Part shown: positions 7,816-16,679 of the stretch, piece by piece
Position numbering within the stretch: the first letter of the stretch is position 1
How the letters are laid out: every line of letters begins with the position of its first letter
Assembly: GCF_009877425.1 (NCBI RefSeq)
Contig: NZ_WXEY01000007.1
Coordinates: 62,001-126,000 of the forward strand
Direction of reading: 5' to 3'
Source: Heliomicrobium undosum
GTDB lineage: Bacteria > Bacillota > Desulfitobacteriia > Heliobacteriales > Heliobacteriaceae
DNA: 64,000 nucleotides
Made by a program: the position numbers and the translations under genes
The notes under the pieces: generated by a model
The model's input: the letters and a program-made list of their open reading frames with translations, nothing else
The model's database searches: none
What the model was told of the DNA's origin: nothing

Positions 7816-9642
7816 ATGTGCGGTATCGTTGGTTACATCGGCGGCAAAGCAGCCGCCCCTATTCTCGTGGAAGGTCTCAAAAAACTGGAGTACCGCGGCT
7901 ATGACTCTGCAGGCGTCGCCGTCATGGAAGCGGGCAAGATCGAGGTCCGCAAAGCCAAAGGCAAACTGGCCGTTTTGGAAGGCCGGCTGAGCTACTGCGA
8001 CTTCGGTTCCCAGATCGGCATCGGCCACACCCGCTGGGCCACCCATGGCAAACCCTCTGATGAAAACTCTCACCCCCACCAGGACTGCCAGGGCGACTTC
8101 GCTGTCGTCCATAACGGTATCGTCGAGAACTTCCAGTCCCTTAAAGAAGACCTGATCGCCAAAGGACATACTTTCAAGTCAGAGACAGACACCGAGGTGT
8201 TGGCCCACCTGGTCGAGACCTTCTACGAGGGCGATCTGGAAGCGGCCGTCCACAAGGTCGTCGGCGTCATCGAAGGCTCCTACGCCATGGCCTTCCTTTG
8301 CCGACTCGAACCCGAGAAGATCGTCGCTGTCCGCAAAGACAGCCCCCTTGTCGTCGGCCTCGGCGACGGCGAATACTTCCTGGCCTCCGACATCCCGGCC
8401 ATCCTGGCCCACACCCGTCGCACCTACATCTTAAACGATGGCGAGATGGCCGTCCTGACCGCTGAAGGCGCCGTCATCAAAAAGGCGGGCTCCGGCGAGG
8501 TCATCGCCAAAGAGGTCTTTGAGGTCAAATGGGACGCCGTGGCAGCCGAAAAAGGCGGCTACGACCACTTCATGATCAAAGAGATTTACGAGCAGCCCAA
8601 GGCCTTGCGGGACACCATCAAGGGCCGCTTTAACGAAGACGGCGTCAACCTGGACGAAATCGGCATCGACACGGAACTGCTGCGCAAAGCCAACAAAGTC
8701 GTCATCGTCGCCTGCGGCACCGCCTATCACGCCGGCCTCGTCGGTAAATACGTCATCGAAGACCTGGCCCGCATCCCCGTCGAGGTGGACATCGCCTCCG
8801 AGTTCCGCTATCGCAACCCGATTATCAATAAAAAGACCCTCGTCATCGTCGTGAGCCAATCCGGCGAAACGGCGGACACCTTGGCCGCCCTGCGGGAAGC
8901 CCAGTCCAAAGGCGCGAAAGTCCTGGCCGTCACCAACGTCGTCGGCTCCACCATCGCCCGGGAAGCCGATTCGGTCCTCTACACCTGGGCCGGCCCGGAG
9001 ATCGCCGTCGCCTCCACGAAAGCATACACGACCCAGTTGGCCGCCATGCTCACCGTCGCACTGGCCCTGGCCCAGTGCCAATGCGCTATGCCTTGCAGCG
9101 AGATCAAAGCCATCGCCGAGTCGCTGAAAGCCATCCCCGGCCAAGTGGAAACGGTGCTGGCTCAGGCTGACAAGGTGAAGGAGATCAGCGAACAGATCAA
9201 AGGATGGGACGATGTCTTCTTCATCGGCCGCAGCATCGACTACGCCGTCGCCCTGGAAGGCTCTTTGAAGCTGAAGGAGATCTCCTACATCCACGCCGAA
9301 GCCTACGCCGCCGGCGAGTTGAAACACGGTACGCTGGCCCTGATCACCGACAACATCCCCGTCATCGCCCTGGCCACGCAGGAGCAGGTCCTCGACAAGA
9401 CCGTCTCCAACATCCAAGAGGTGAAAGCCCGCGACGCCTATGTCATCGCCGTGGCCCAGGAGGGGAACAAGGAGATCGCCAAGTTCGCCGAACACGTCCT
9501 CACCATTCCGCGCACCCATGCAGCATTGACTCCGATCCTGGCGGTTGTGCCGTTGCAGATGCTCTCGTACTACACGGCTGTGGCGCGGGAGTGTGACGTC
9601 GATAAGCCGAGGAATTTGGCGAAGAGTGTGACGGTGGAGTAG
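7816..9642 (+). CDS. glmS: Glutamine--fructose-6-phosphate aminotransferase (isomerising)
   Basis: GlmS makes glucosamine-6-phosphate from fructose-6-phosphate and glutamine, feeding GlmM. The N-terminal nucleophile Cys2 (MCGIVGYIG), the class II glutaminase residues (HTRWATHG, SHPHQD region), two SIS sugar-isomerase domains (ACGTAYHAG and the SGETADT loop; the second around GRSIDYAVALEGSLKLKE) and the C-terminal NLAKSVTVE are all intact. The length of 608 residues is standard. The ribozyme and hairpin upstream control it by product feedback. Confidence 0.97.
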   Translation: MCGIVGYIGGKAAAPILVEGLKKLEYRGYDSAGVAVMEAGKIEVRKAKGKLAVLEGRLSYCDFGSQIGIGHTRWATHGKPSDENSHPHQDCQGDFAVVHNGIVENFQSLKEDLIAKGHTFKSETDTEVLAHLVETFYEGDLEAAVHKVVGVIEGSYAMAFLCRLEPEKIVAVRKDSPLVVGLGDGEYFLASDIPAILAHTRRTYILNDGEMAVLTAEGAVIKKAGSGEVIAKEVFEVKWDAVAAEKGGYDHFMIKEIYEQPKALRDTIKGRFNEDGVNLDEIGIDTELLRKANKVVIVACGTAYHAGLVGKYVIEDLARIPVEVDIASEFRYRNPIINKKTLVIVVSQSGETADTLAALREAQSKGAKVLAVTNVVGSTIAREADSVLYTWAGPEIAVASTKAYTTQLAAMLTVALALAQCQCAMPCSEIKAIAESLKAIPGQVETVLAQADKVKEISEQIKGWDDVFFIGRSIDYAVALEGSLKLKEISYIHAEAYAAGELKHGTLALITDNIPVIALATQEQVLDKTVSNIQEVKARDAYVIAVAQEGNKEIAKFAEHVLTIPRTHAALTPILAVVPLQMLSYYTAVARECDVDKPRNLAKSVTVE

Positions 9643-9690
9643 AACAATGAAAAAATAGCAGGACATGCATAATATTTTAGTTTGCTTAAC

Positions 9691-9733
9691 GACCTTTGAT
9701 TTAATATACATATCAAAGGTCGCATTTTTTTTA
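9691..9733 (+). terminator. Intrinsic terminator after glmS
   Basis: A perfect 10-bp stem (GACCTTTGAT / ATCAAAGGTC) is followed by GCATTTTTTTT. The rest of the interval to 9980 is AT-rich, unlike the genes on the left. Short stretches in two different frames (for example GGIDFVGQCVRLTFVNGDY at about 9801-9857) look faintly coding and may be a relic, but no intact gene is present. Confidence 0.85.
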
Positions 9734-9980
9734 ATCATTTTAGCATAGAAATAAAGTTATTTAAATTTATCGTACTAAAAGAAGATATAGAATACTTAGT
9801 ATCGGAGGAATAGATTTTGTAGGCCAGTGTGTGCGTTTAACATTTGTAAATGGAGACTATATTAAAGAATGGAAGAATAATAACTAATAAAAGCGACGAT
9901 TAAAGAGAAATTAGATGGTTGTCCCTTTGAAGTTTCATGATTTAGTTATTAAGAGGTACTTACGAATATAAGGAGATTTT

Positions 9981-11291
9981 ATGCTTAAGTCTGACTATAT
10001 ACAGATTATTAGAAAAATTGAGCCGGAAATTGACAGGTTGTTGATTATTATTGAGCAACAATTGAAATACGGAAAAAATAAGAAGGCTGCAGAAAACTAC
10101 AGATTACTTTCTAGATTAATGTATTCTAAGCGATATATTCATTTTGCTATAGTTTTTTTAGAAAATGCCTTTTCTGTTTTTCTGGATTTACAAATGTATT
10201 TAAAAGGGATAACTTGCTTAGAAAGTAAAATTGAATTATTAGACCAATTAAATGACATTCAAGGAAAAGCTCAAGTATATGAACAAATGGCATCTGTTCA
10301 GAAATATTATTTGCGGGATTATAATCGTGCGGGTTATAATTATTCAGCGTCTGCTCGGTATTACGAAATGATTCAGAATTATATTGCCGCTACCAAAAAA
10401 GCGGATTATTCTTTTGAATGTTTTGAAAAAGCAAATAATAAACTAAAAGCTAAAGATTCTCTTAACCATGCGATACGGGTATCAATAAAAGCAGGTATGA
10501 TTAATAGGGCAGCATACTTCGTAAATACTCTCTATAATAGGATTAAGGATGATTATTCAAGTAGTTATTTAGCGCTATGTCATAAAGGATTTTATACAAA
10601 TAAAGAAATAGACCCAAGGAAAGCGCTTTTTTACGTAGAGAAATTAATTATTGCTCATTTTGAACGGGGGATAGTTCAAAGGAATCTAAAACACTTTCTG
10701 TTAGAAGCCCAAAAGTTACACTTGAGTGTATTTAAATGTAGAGATGATAGACTACTGAGTAAAATTAGAGAGACTTCTTCCAATTCAAATGAACTAATGA
10801 GCATATACATGGACTTTTCATCATTTGCAAGTAATATTGGCTTATTTGATGAAGCGAGTTACTTTAAAATATTGTACTACGATGAAGAACTAAAAGTGTT
10901 AAAGAATGAGAAACAAGCTACTAAATATTTAGCCTACTATTGGTGGAAGGTAACTAGTAATTATGGTGAAAGCTTATCGAGATGGATGATTACTTCATCT
11001 TTGATTGTAATTGTATTTGGAATTATTTTTTCTGCTCCCTCATGCCCACAGTTTTTCCCTGAAGATTTGAAACAATTTTTGTATAGTGCTAAACCTGAAA
11101 TTAAAGTGTCAAGTGAATTGAGCTTCTATACTCCTTTTTACTTTAGCATTGTAACCTTTACCACATTAGGATATGGAGATATAACGCCAAACAATTTATA
11201 TGCACATATATGGGTTACGTTAGAAGTAATTGTTGGATATTTTATGCTAGGAGGTCTCATTACTATATTTACAAAAAAAGTAATGAGATAG
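9981..11291 (+). CDS. Helical-repeat protein with C-terminal K+ channel pore
   Basis: The 436-residue product has a long N-terminal region (about residues 1-330) of alternating helices rich in Tyr, Ala and Lys with a TPR-like look (repeated YxxAxxYY and AxxxDSLNHA patterns) and no signal peptide. The last 100 residues form a two-transmembrane ion-channel module: a first membrane helix (SLIVIVFGIIFSA), a pore loop with the K+ selectivity signature TTLGYGD, and a second helix (VIVGYFMLGGLITIF). I infer a cytosolic sensor domain that gates a potassium channel. Base composition is far more AT-rich than the flanks, which suggests transfer. AAGGAGATTTT precedes the ATG. Neighbours to the right are decayed or mobile-type genes. 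Confidence 0.75.
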   Translation: MLKSDYIQIIRKIEPEIDRLLIIIEQQLKYGKNKKAAENYRLLSRLMYSKRYIHFAIVFLENAFSVFLDLQMYLKGITCLESKIELLDQLNDIQGKAQVYEQMASVQKYYLRDYNRAGYNYSASARYYEMIQNYIAATKKADYSFECFEKANNKLKAKDSLNHAIRVSIKAGMINRAAYFVNTLYNRIKDDYSSSYLALCHKGFYTNKEIDPRKALFYVEKLIIAHFERGIVQRNLKHFLLEAQKLHLSVFKCRDDRLLSKIRETSSNSNELMSIYMDFSSFASNIGLFDEASYFKILYYDEELKVLKNEKQATKYLAYYWWKVTSNYGESLSRWMITSSLIVIVFGIIFSAPSCPQFFPEDLKQFLYSAKPEIKVSSELSFYTPFYFSIVTFTTLGYGDITPNNLYAHIWVTLEVIVGYFMLGGLITIFTKKVMR

Positions 11292-11441
11292 CTGTGCTTT
11301 TTCTCGTATTAATTGGTTTTGCTCTTCGCTGTTTTATTTGGGTGAAGATATGTTTTTCTGAAAACTTATCAACGACTTACTTAGTGATCAGGAAGTGGGG
11401 CAAAAAACGACCAATCGCCTTGGTCTTGCTGTCACGCAGCG

Positions 11442-12341
11442 ACAGATCAATGTGGTCGAAGCGGAGACGATGTCGTGCTGATCGCCTGCACGGGACTGCC
11501 AGAGTATTCCCGCGCCACCTTTGGCGTTATCTCCATGGTAGGGGACAAACAGGCCGAACTCATCGATCGGACGCTGCGGAACCGCTTAGAAGCGGAGTAC
11601 ATCCAGCGCCGGATACAGTGCGGCAACCCCTCGCAGTTTTAAGGGGACGAGCGGGATGATCTTTTTGTCGATGGTCAACTCGCCCAATGACATGGGCGGT
11701 CCGCTGACCCGGAGAACCGAAGGCTATCAGGATCTATACAAGAAACGGTATAACGTCGCCGCCAGTCGGGCGAGGGACCAGATGTGGGTCGTCTATTCGC
11801 TCCATCCCGACACCGATTTACAGGATGGCGATCTGCGGCTACAGTTGATTCGGCATGCCCAAGACCCTTACAACCTCCTAAACCTGTTCGAACAAAATCG
11901 AAAGAACCTAATTCGGAATTTGAAAAACAGGTGCTGAAACGGCTGCTGTTGGCCGGCTACAAGGTCACACCGCAGTGGAAGGTGGGCGCCTACCGGATCG
12001 ACATGGTGGTGGAAGGCGCCGGACGCCGTCTTGCTATCGAATGCGACGGTGACAAGTACCATACGGCGGAGAACTTAGCGGAAGATATGAACCGGCAAGC
12101 CATCCTTGAGCGCCTGGGTTGGCGCTTTGCACGGATCCGAGGCAGCCAGTTCTTCCGGTATCCCGACCAGACGATGCAGTTGATTTTTGACAAGTTGACT
12201 CAAATGGAGATTCCGCCGGAAGGGGAGCAGAACGCTTCGACGATTGCCGTTCATGGTGAGTTAAAAGATCGAGGGTCCGTAGAGCCATGGAGATTCAACG
12301 AACATGGCGGGAGACGGACCGGACCGGTTGGTACCCTTTAA
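11442..12341 (+). pseudogene. Decayed SF1 helicase with C-terminal DUF559-type nuclease domain
   Basis: Translation in successive frames gives consecutive parts of one known architecture: ATFGVISMVGDKQAELI and [11 protein letters not shown] (helicase domain 2), then MIFLSMV and [16 protein letters not shown] (motif VI-like, with the arginine finger region), then a Vsr/DUF559-type domain ([31 protein letters not shown]). The frame is broken by a TAA at 11640-11642 where family members have FQGDERD (a CAA to TAA change), a frameshift near 11655 and another near 11900. The N-terminal helicase domain is absent. Intact members are large accessory or defence-linked proteins; this copy is dead. Confidence 0.75.
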
Positions 12342-12370
12342 TCGATGTTGGTAATATACACAATTATATT

Positions 12371-12412
12371 AAACCTGCCGTCCTCGCTGCGAGCGAAGCG
12401 GCAGGTTTTTTC
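12371..12412 (+). terminator. Intrinsic terminator
   Basis: AACCTGCCG / CGGCAGGTT with an inner CTCGCT/AGCGAG pairing, followed by TTTTT. A very similar terminator with the same CCTGCC...GGCAGG arms and TCCTCGCT loop side occurs at 13423. No gene is seen between 12342 and 12646. Confidence 0.8.
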
Positions 12413-12646
12413 ATGGGGGTTCTTTTGTTCTTAGCCGAGGCTAGCATTTTCGTAAAAAATACGATAGTTTATTCCAAAAAATAGAAGATACCGGACTTGT
12501 GACTGTGTTATACTACAGTTAAAAAATGGCCTTGAAAAATAGGATTGCTGTTTTGTCGCATTCCCCGCAGTTGAAGGGCAGCAACCCGAGAATAAGCTGA
12601 TGAAGCGTTATTTTGAACAAATTTGAATGATGGGTTGGTGGATAGC

Positions 12647-13060
12647 ATGAATCAAAAAGAAATACGCTGGCGCCAACGCTTTGAGAATTTCGATAAAGCC
12701 TATCGCCAGTTTCATGCGGCGAATTCTGACTTTGACCGGTTGAATTTGCTGGAGAAAGAAGGCATGGTTCAGAGATTTGAATACACCTTTGAGTTAGCCT
12801 GGAAAACACTGAAAGATTATCTAGAGGCCAATGACGTGATCGCCAAGTTTCCTAGAGATGTGATCAAAGAAGCTTTCCGCTATGAACTGATCGAAGACGG
12901 AGATACATGGATGGATATGCTGGAAAGCCGAAACGTACTGACCCATACCTACAATGAAGAGCGGTTTTCCATCGCTCTGAAGAAGATCAATGGGGAATAC
13001 GCTTCTGCCATCAGTCAAGTCCACCAGCGGCTAGCATCTTATGTTGAAACGGGGCATTGA
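12647..13060 (+). CDS. HEPN protein of MNT/HEPN toxin-antitoxin pair (HI0074 family)
   Basis: The 137-residue helical protein belongs to the HI0074 'nucleotidyltransferase substrate-binding' branch of HEPN proteins. The segment YTFELAWKTLKDYL and the HEPN motif RNVLTHTY (R-x4-H, about residue 103) are intact. In type VII toxin-antitoxin systems such proteins are RNases silenced by AMP transfer from the partner. I chose the ATG at 12647 over an upstream TTG at 12623 because a GGTGG lies just before it and homologues begin here. It is followed after one base by the nucleotidyltransferase gene. Confidence 0.8.
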   Translation: MNQKEIRWRQRFENFDKAYRQFHAANSDFDRLNLLEKEGMVQRFEYTFELAWKTLKDYLEANDVIAKFPRDVIKEAFRYELIEDGDTWMDMLESRNVLTHTYNEERFSIALKKINGEYASAISQVHQRLASYVETGH

Positions 13061-13061
13061 G

Positions 13062-13409
13062 ATGAGATTCGGCATATCGCTTAAGAGCATGGAGATCATC
13101 ATTGGCGCGTTACAGCGGATAGACGTCATCGAAGGAGCAGCGATATTCGGAAGTCGCAGTATGGGGAATTTCAAACATGGATCTGATGTCGATATTGCTG
13201 TATATGGGGCGCATATATCGGAACAGGTAGTGCAGGAACTGAATGCGGATTTAAACGAACGATTGCCTTTGCCTTATTACTTTGATGTCATTCACTACGA
13301 GGGCGTAACGCATCAGGGGTTAAAAGAACACATCGACCGCTATGGAAGGCAGTTTTATACTCGCCCATTGCCCAGACCAAAGGAAATCTGCCTGGAAACG
13401 CTCCGATAA
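13062..13409 (+). CDS. MNT-type nucleotidyltransferase, antitoxin partner
   Basis: The 115-residue protein is a minimal nucleotidyltransferase. The motif FGSRSMGNFKHGSDVDIAVYG carries the GS and the two metal-binding aspartates (SDVD), with a third acidic residue in YFDVIHY. In MntA/HepT-type systems this enzyme adds AMP units to the HEPN toxin. The ATG at 13062 has GGGG 7 bases upstream; an ATG at 13041 would overlap the HEPN gene by 20 bases and is less likely. Together with the previous gene it forms a compact two-gene cassette bounded on both sides by similar terminators. Confidence 0.8.
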   Translation: MRFGISLKSMEIIIGALQRIDVIEGAAIFGSRSMGNFKHGSDVDIAVYGAHISEQVVQELNADLNERLPLPYYFDVIHYEGVTHQGLKEHIDRYGRQFYTRPLPRPKEICLETLR

Positions 13410-13422
13410 GCCCCAAAAAACG

Positions 13423-13463
13423 ACCTGCCATCCTCGCTTAGAGTGAAATGGCAGGTTTTTTTA
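13423..13463 (+). terminator. Intrinsic terminator after the MNT/HEPN pair
   Basis: ACCTGCCA / TGGCAGGT followed by TTTTTTT. It closely resembles the terminator at 12371, so the toxin-antitoxin cassette is flanked by a pair of look-alike hairpins. Confidence 0.85.
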
Positions 13464-13599
13464 TGGGACGACAAGGCCGATTCTGGCCCAAGTTGTTTGC
13501 TCTTATTTCTGCTCATATACGTGACACAGGAAAATGGTATGGAAGGTGGATGATTGGGAAATACTTTTTCTGCATTTGAAAAGACTGTTGGGGGATACG

Positions 13600-14118
13600 A
13601 TGGATAACCAAACGATTTCTTGGATATTATTCATAGTACCTTGGGTAACGATTTTACTCATGAATAACGACGATAAAAAACGTTTTGTTCCTGCAGGTTT
13701 ATTCTCAGGAATTACCAGCGGACTTATTTATCAGTTAGGCATGATCGCTGATCTGTGGTACTTCAAAGACGTAAATTTTCCGGTCATTATGTACGGTCTA
13801 TTCGCAGTGGCTGCAATATGGGTGCTAAAGTTTACCTTCGGTCGGTTTTGGGTATATACCATTACGAACGCAATTCTGGATGCAGGCTTTGCTTATGTTA
13901 TCTTCCCTTGGTTTGGGAGAAAAGGACTAATTGGTGTAGGTGATTGGACAAGTTTATTTGTTTATACGATTAATTTTATACACGCTGCACTCATCTACGG
14001 ATATCAGATGTGGCAAGATGACATATTTAAAACAAATGAAAAAACCAAAATGGCCCTTAATGTACAACCGGTGCCGGCAAGGAGATTCGATGATAAGAAT
14101 GAAGAAGGCATCGATTAA
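13600..14118 (+). CDS. Small multi-pass membrane protein, unknown function
   Basis: The 172-residue protein has about five predicted membrane segments (SWILFIVPWVTILLM, FPVIMYGLFAVAAIWVL, TITNAILDAGFAYVIF and others) and a polar C-terminal tail. It resembles the CBO0543-type membrane proteins of spore-formers, but I make that link from general appearance only. The ATG at 13600 has TTGGGGG upstream; an in-frame start at 13534 has none. No neighbour gives a functional hint. Confidence 0.6.
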   Translation: MDNQTISWILFIVPWVTILLMNNDDKKRFVPAGLFSGITSGLIYQLGMIADLWYFKDVNFPVIMYGLFAVAAIWVLKFTFGRFWVYTITNAILDAGFAYVIFPWFGRKGLIGVGDWTSLFVYTINFIHAALIYGYQMWQDDIFKTNEKTKMALNVQPVPARRFDDKNEEGID

Positions 14119-14164
14119 AAGACCATTTACGAAATGAGATGAATGAGGAAGGAAGGGGAAGGAG

Positions 14165-14239
14165 ATGTTAATCTACTCATTCAAGGCCAGACAGATCGAC
14201 GGGCAAGACGTAAGGAGGATTTCCAATGAGCATCTATGA
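14165..14239 (+). pseudogene. Duplicated 5' fragment of the glutathione peroxidase gene
   Basis: This 24-codon frame, with its own ribosome site (GGGGAAGGAG), encodes MLIYSFKARQIDGQDV, which lines up residue by residue with the start of the next gene ([16 protein letters not shown]). It then runs into the ribosome site of that gene and stops inside it. It looks like the remains of a second glutathione peroxidase copy or of a partial duplication. If translated, it would be coupled to the downstream start. Confidence 0.6.
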
Positions 14240-14771
14240 TTTCAAAGTGAGAACGATTGGCGGCAAGGAAGTTTCGCTATCCAATTACAAAGGAAAAGTT
14301 TTACTCATTGTGAATACGGCAAGCAAGTGCGGATTCACTCCGCAGTACGAAGAATTGCAAAAACTGTATAACACCTATGCCGATCGAGGGTTAGAGATCC
14401 TTGGTTTCCCAAGCAATCAATTTGCCGAACAGGAGCCGGGGAGCAACGAAGAGGTTCAACAATTTTGTCAAATTAACTATGGGGTAAGCTTCCCGATGTT
14501 TGAGAAAATAGAGGTGCGAGGAAAGAACGCGCATCCTTTATTCAACTTCTTAACTCACGAAGCGCCCTTCCGCGGGTTTGACCTCGACCATCCCATTGGC
14601 GGAAAACTGCAGGACGTATTGAAGGATAATTTCCCTGAGATGTTAGAAGGGGATTCGATCAAGTGGAACTTTACGAAGTTTCTCATTAACCGGCAAGGCG
14701 AGGTCGTGGGGCGGTATGAGCCGACCACTACGCCGCTGTCAATGAAAGAGGATATTGAAAAGTTACTCTAA
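14226..14771 (+). CDS. Glutathione peroxidase-family thiol peroxidase
   Basis: The 181-residue protein has the thioredoxin-fold signature [17 protein letters not shown] with a cysteine (TGC codon, not TGA) as peroxidatic residue, the conserved [13 protein letters not shown] block with the catalytic Gln, and the WNFTKFL block with the catalytic Trp and Asn. Bacterial members of this kind usually use thioredoxin and reduce hydroperoxides in the cytoplasm. TAAGGAGG lies 7 bases before the ATG. A relic of a duplicate start lies directly upstream. Confidence 0.92.
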   Translation: MSIYDFKVRTIGGKEVSLSNYKGKVLLIVNTASKCGFTPQYEELQKLYNTYADRGLEILGFPSNQFAEQEPGSNEEVQQFCQINYGVSFPMFEKIEVRGKNAHPLFNFLTHEAPFRGFDLDHPIGGKLQDVLKDNFPEMLEGDSIKWNFTKFLINRQGEVVGRYEPTTTPLSMKEDIEKLL

Positions 14772-14849
14772 ATCCCGCATTGCGATTACGTGGCTAACGC
14801 CTATTCAGGCCTTGCCAGTTACTCCGACCTTATTCCGGCATATGAATGA

Positions 14850-14891
14850 AGCGCCACAGCGCGAACAAGGTTTGCGTTGTGGCGCTTTTTC
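14850..14891 (+). terminator. Intrinsic terminator after glutathione peroxidase gene
   Basis: AGCGCCACAGCGC / GCGTTGTGGCGCT with a short loop, followed by TTTTTCGG. Confidence 0.85.
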
Positions 14892-15041
14892 GGTTTTACC
14901 GATGCTATTCCTTCTGGCTAAAGCGGAAGCTGTTTCGGATGATTCTTCTGATATAATGTCTTTAAGCATGACAGGACTTCAGGCGCGTACTTTTTTGGAA
15001 TGCAAGTGTATTGACGGCAAAAATAAAAGAGGTAGTGAAGC

Positions 15042-16289
15042 ATGTTTGTCATCTACGAAAAGGAAAAGCAAAAGCTTCCCATCAAGGTATGGCTGGAGTC
15101 GATCGAACAAATCGAACCCGGCTGCCTGGAACAGGCAATCAACCTCTCCAACCTTCCCTTTGCCCTGCACCATATCGCGCTGATGCCCGACACACACCAG
15201 GGATACGGCATGCCCATCGGCGGCGTGTTGACCACGGAAAATGTGATCGTGCCCAATGCCGTCGGCGTCGATATCGGTTGCGGCATGATTTTTAGTCAGA
15301 CCAACATCCCGGCGGAATTGCTAAAAAATACGCAGACGAAAAGCGGGTCCCTATTGCAGATCATCGTCGGCGATATCCTGCGCAATATCCCGACTGGTTT
15401 TGCCCATCATCCCAAGGCGCAACCGCTTTCCGAAGAGTTCCAGGAGATGGTGAACAGCACGAAACCGGTGGCGGCGCAGCATGAAGAACTGTGCAAGCGA
15501 ATCTTCCCTTCCTGCCTGCATCAAGTCGGAACCCTGGGCGGGGGCAATCATTTTATCGAAGTGCAAGAAGATGAAGACGGCATGATCGCGCTGATGATCC
15601 ACTCCGGCAGCCGCAATGTGGGCAAACAGGTATGCGACTACTTCAATAAGCGGGCGAAAGCCTTGAATGAAAAGTGGTTGTCCACAGTCCCGTCAGAGAT
15701 GGACCTGGCCTTTCTTCCGACCGATACGGCGGAAGGGAGAGATTACATCCGTTTCATGAATTTTTCTCTCGCCATGGCCAAAGAGAACCGGCAACAGATG
15801 ATGACGAAAGTCCAAGAAATCCTCGCCAGATATACGGAAAAGTTCACCGGCTTCACGAACATTGAGTTTTCCATGGAAGTCAACGCCCACCACAACTATG
15901 CCGCTATGGAACATCACTTCGGCAAGAATGTGTGGGTCCATCGCAAGGGCGCCATTCGCGTTCGCGAGGGAGATTACGGGATCATTCCCGGCGCCATGGG
16001 GAGTTTCAGCTATATCGTAAAGGGAAAGGGCAATCCGGACTCCTTCATGACCTGTTCCCATGGCGCCGGCCGCAAAATGGGGCGCAAAGAAGCAGCGAGA
16101 CAGATCTCGGTGGAACAGACGATGGTCGACCTGAAACAGCAGGGCGTCGTGCTCGGAAAAAATAAGAAGAGCGACGTGGCCGAAGAAAGCCGCTTCGCCT
16201 ACAAAGATATTGACTTCGTCATCCACAATGAGTTGGACTTGATTGAACCGGTGAAGAAATTGAAAACCGTCGGTGTTGTAAAAGGGTAA
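15042..16289 (+). CDS. rtcB: RtcB-family RNA ligase
   Basis: RtcB joins 2',3'-cyclic phosphate or 3'-phosphate RNA ends to 5'-OH ends using GTP and Mn2+. The 415-residue protein has the metal-binding motifs MPDTHQGYGMPIGG and VGVDIGCGM, the GTLGGGNHFIE block with metal-binding His, the HSGSRNVG motif, and near the C-terminus SHGAGRKMGR, whose His is the guanylylated residue in the family. It is of the shorter bacterial type. No archease gene is adjacent. GAGGTAGTGAAGC precedes the ATG. The next small gene follows after 11 bases. Confidence 0.9.
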   Translation: MFVIYEKEKQKLPIKVWLESIEQIEPGCLEQAINLSNLPFALHHIALMPDTHQGYGMPIGGVLTTENVIVPNAVGVDIGCGMIFSQTNIPAELLKNTQTKSGSLLQIIVGDILRNIPTGFAHHPKAQPLSEEFQEMVNSTKPVAAQHEELCKRIFPSCLHQVGTLGGGNHFIEVQEDEDGMIALMIHSGSRNVGKQVCDYFNKRAKALNEKWLSTVPSEMDLAFLPTDTAEGRDYIRFMNFSLAMAKENRQQMMTKVQEILARYTEKFTGFTNIEFSMEVNAHHNYAAMEHHFGKNVWVHRKGAIRVREGDYGIIPGAMGSFSYIVKGKGNPDSFMTCSHGAGRKMGRKEAARQISVEQTMVDLKQQGVVLGKNKKSDVAEESRFAYKDIDFVIHNELDLIEPVKKLKTVGVVKG

Positions 16290-16300
16290 TAACATGGGGG

Positions 16301-16630
16301 GTGAAGAACCTGACGAGATACTTTTTAGCTAATATATTGTTCATTCCGTTTTACTTCGGATTACCTGTTGTACTTGTCATGGGGATTAATACTTTTAAAG
16401 AACCGATGGATTATTACTTTGGCATGCCTTTTGTTACCTTCCTACTCGCTTTTATGATTGCGCTTATCCCTAATTTTATTGTTTTTGCCGTTGGTCAATT
16501 TACGCATAGGAAGAACAAAGAAGAAATGATGAAGAACTTATGGCGTTTTGCAAAGATTACGTTGCTTGTATCTGTTGCATTAACAATACTAACATCAATA
16601 TATTTATTTAGAACGATAACGTATCCGTAA
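16301..16630 (+). CDS. Small membrane protein, unknown function
   Basis: The 109-residue frame encodes three hydrophobic segments (ILFIPFYFGLPVVLVMGIN, FLLAFMIALIPNFIVFAV, LLVSVALTILTSIYLF) with a basic loop RKNKEEMMKN. The GTG start follows a run of six G without spacing, so a slightly later start is possible. It is AT-richer than the rtcB gene before it. I do not recognise a family. Confidence 0.5.
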   Translation: MKNLTRYFLANILFIPFYFGLPVVLVMGINTFKEPMDYYFGMPFVTFLLAFMIALIPNFIVFAVGQFTHRKNKEEMMKNLWRFAKITLLVSVALTILTSIYLFRTITYP

Positions 16631-16664
16631 AAAACCCTGCCATCTCTTTCGATGGCAGGGTTTT
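16631..16664 (+). terminator. Intrinsic terminator (possibly bidirectional)
   Basis: AAACCCTGCCATC / GATGGCAGGGTTTT with a short loop. It serves the rightward gene and, on the other strand, is preceded by A-runs that give a T-run for the leftward gene ending at 16680. Confidence 0.8.
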
Positions 16665-16679
16665 GAATAGTTCAGCCGA

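Noticed and set aside
8431-9738. 435-codon open frame opposite glmS
   Set aside because: Antisense shadow with Gly/Asp-rich low-quality sequence; glmS on the plus strand is complete.
11340-11470. Short frame after the channel gene (LLSDQEVGQKTTNRLGLAVTQRQ type)
   Set aside because: It looks faintly coding but is too short, has no start signal, ends in the helicase remnant and matches nothing I can name.
14226-14771. Selenoprotein form of glutathione peroxidase
   Set aside because: The active-site codon is TGC (cysteine), not an in-frame TGA.
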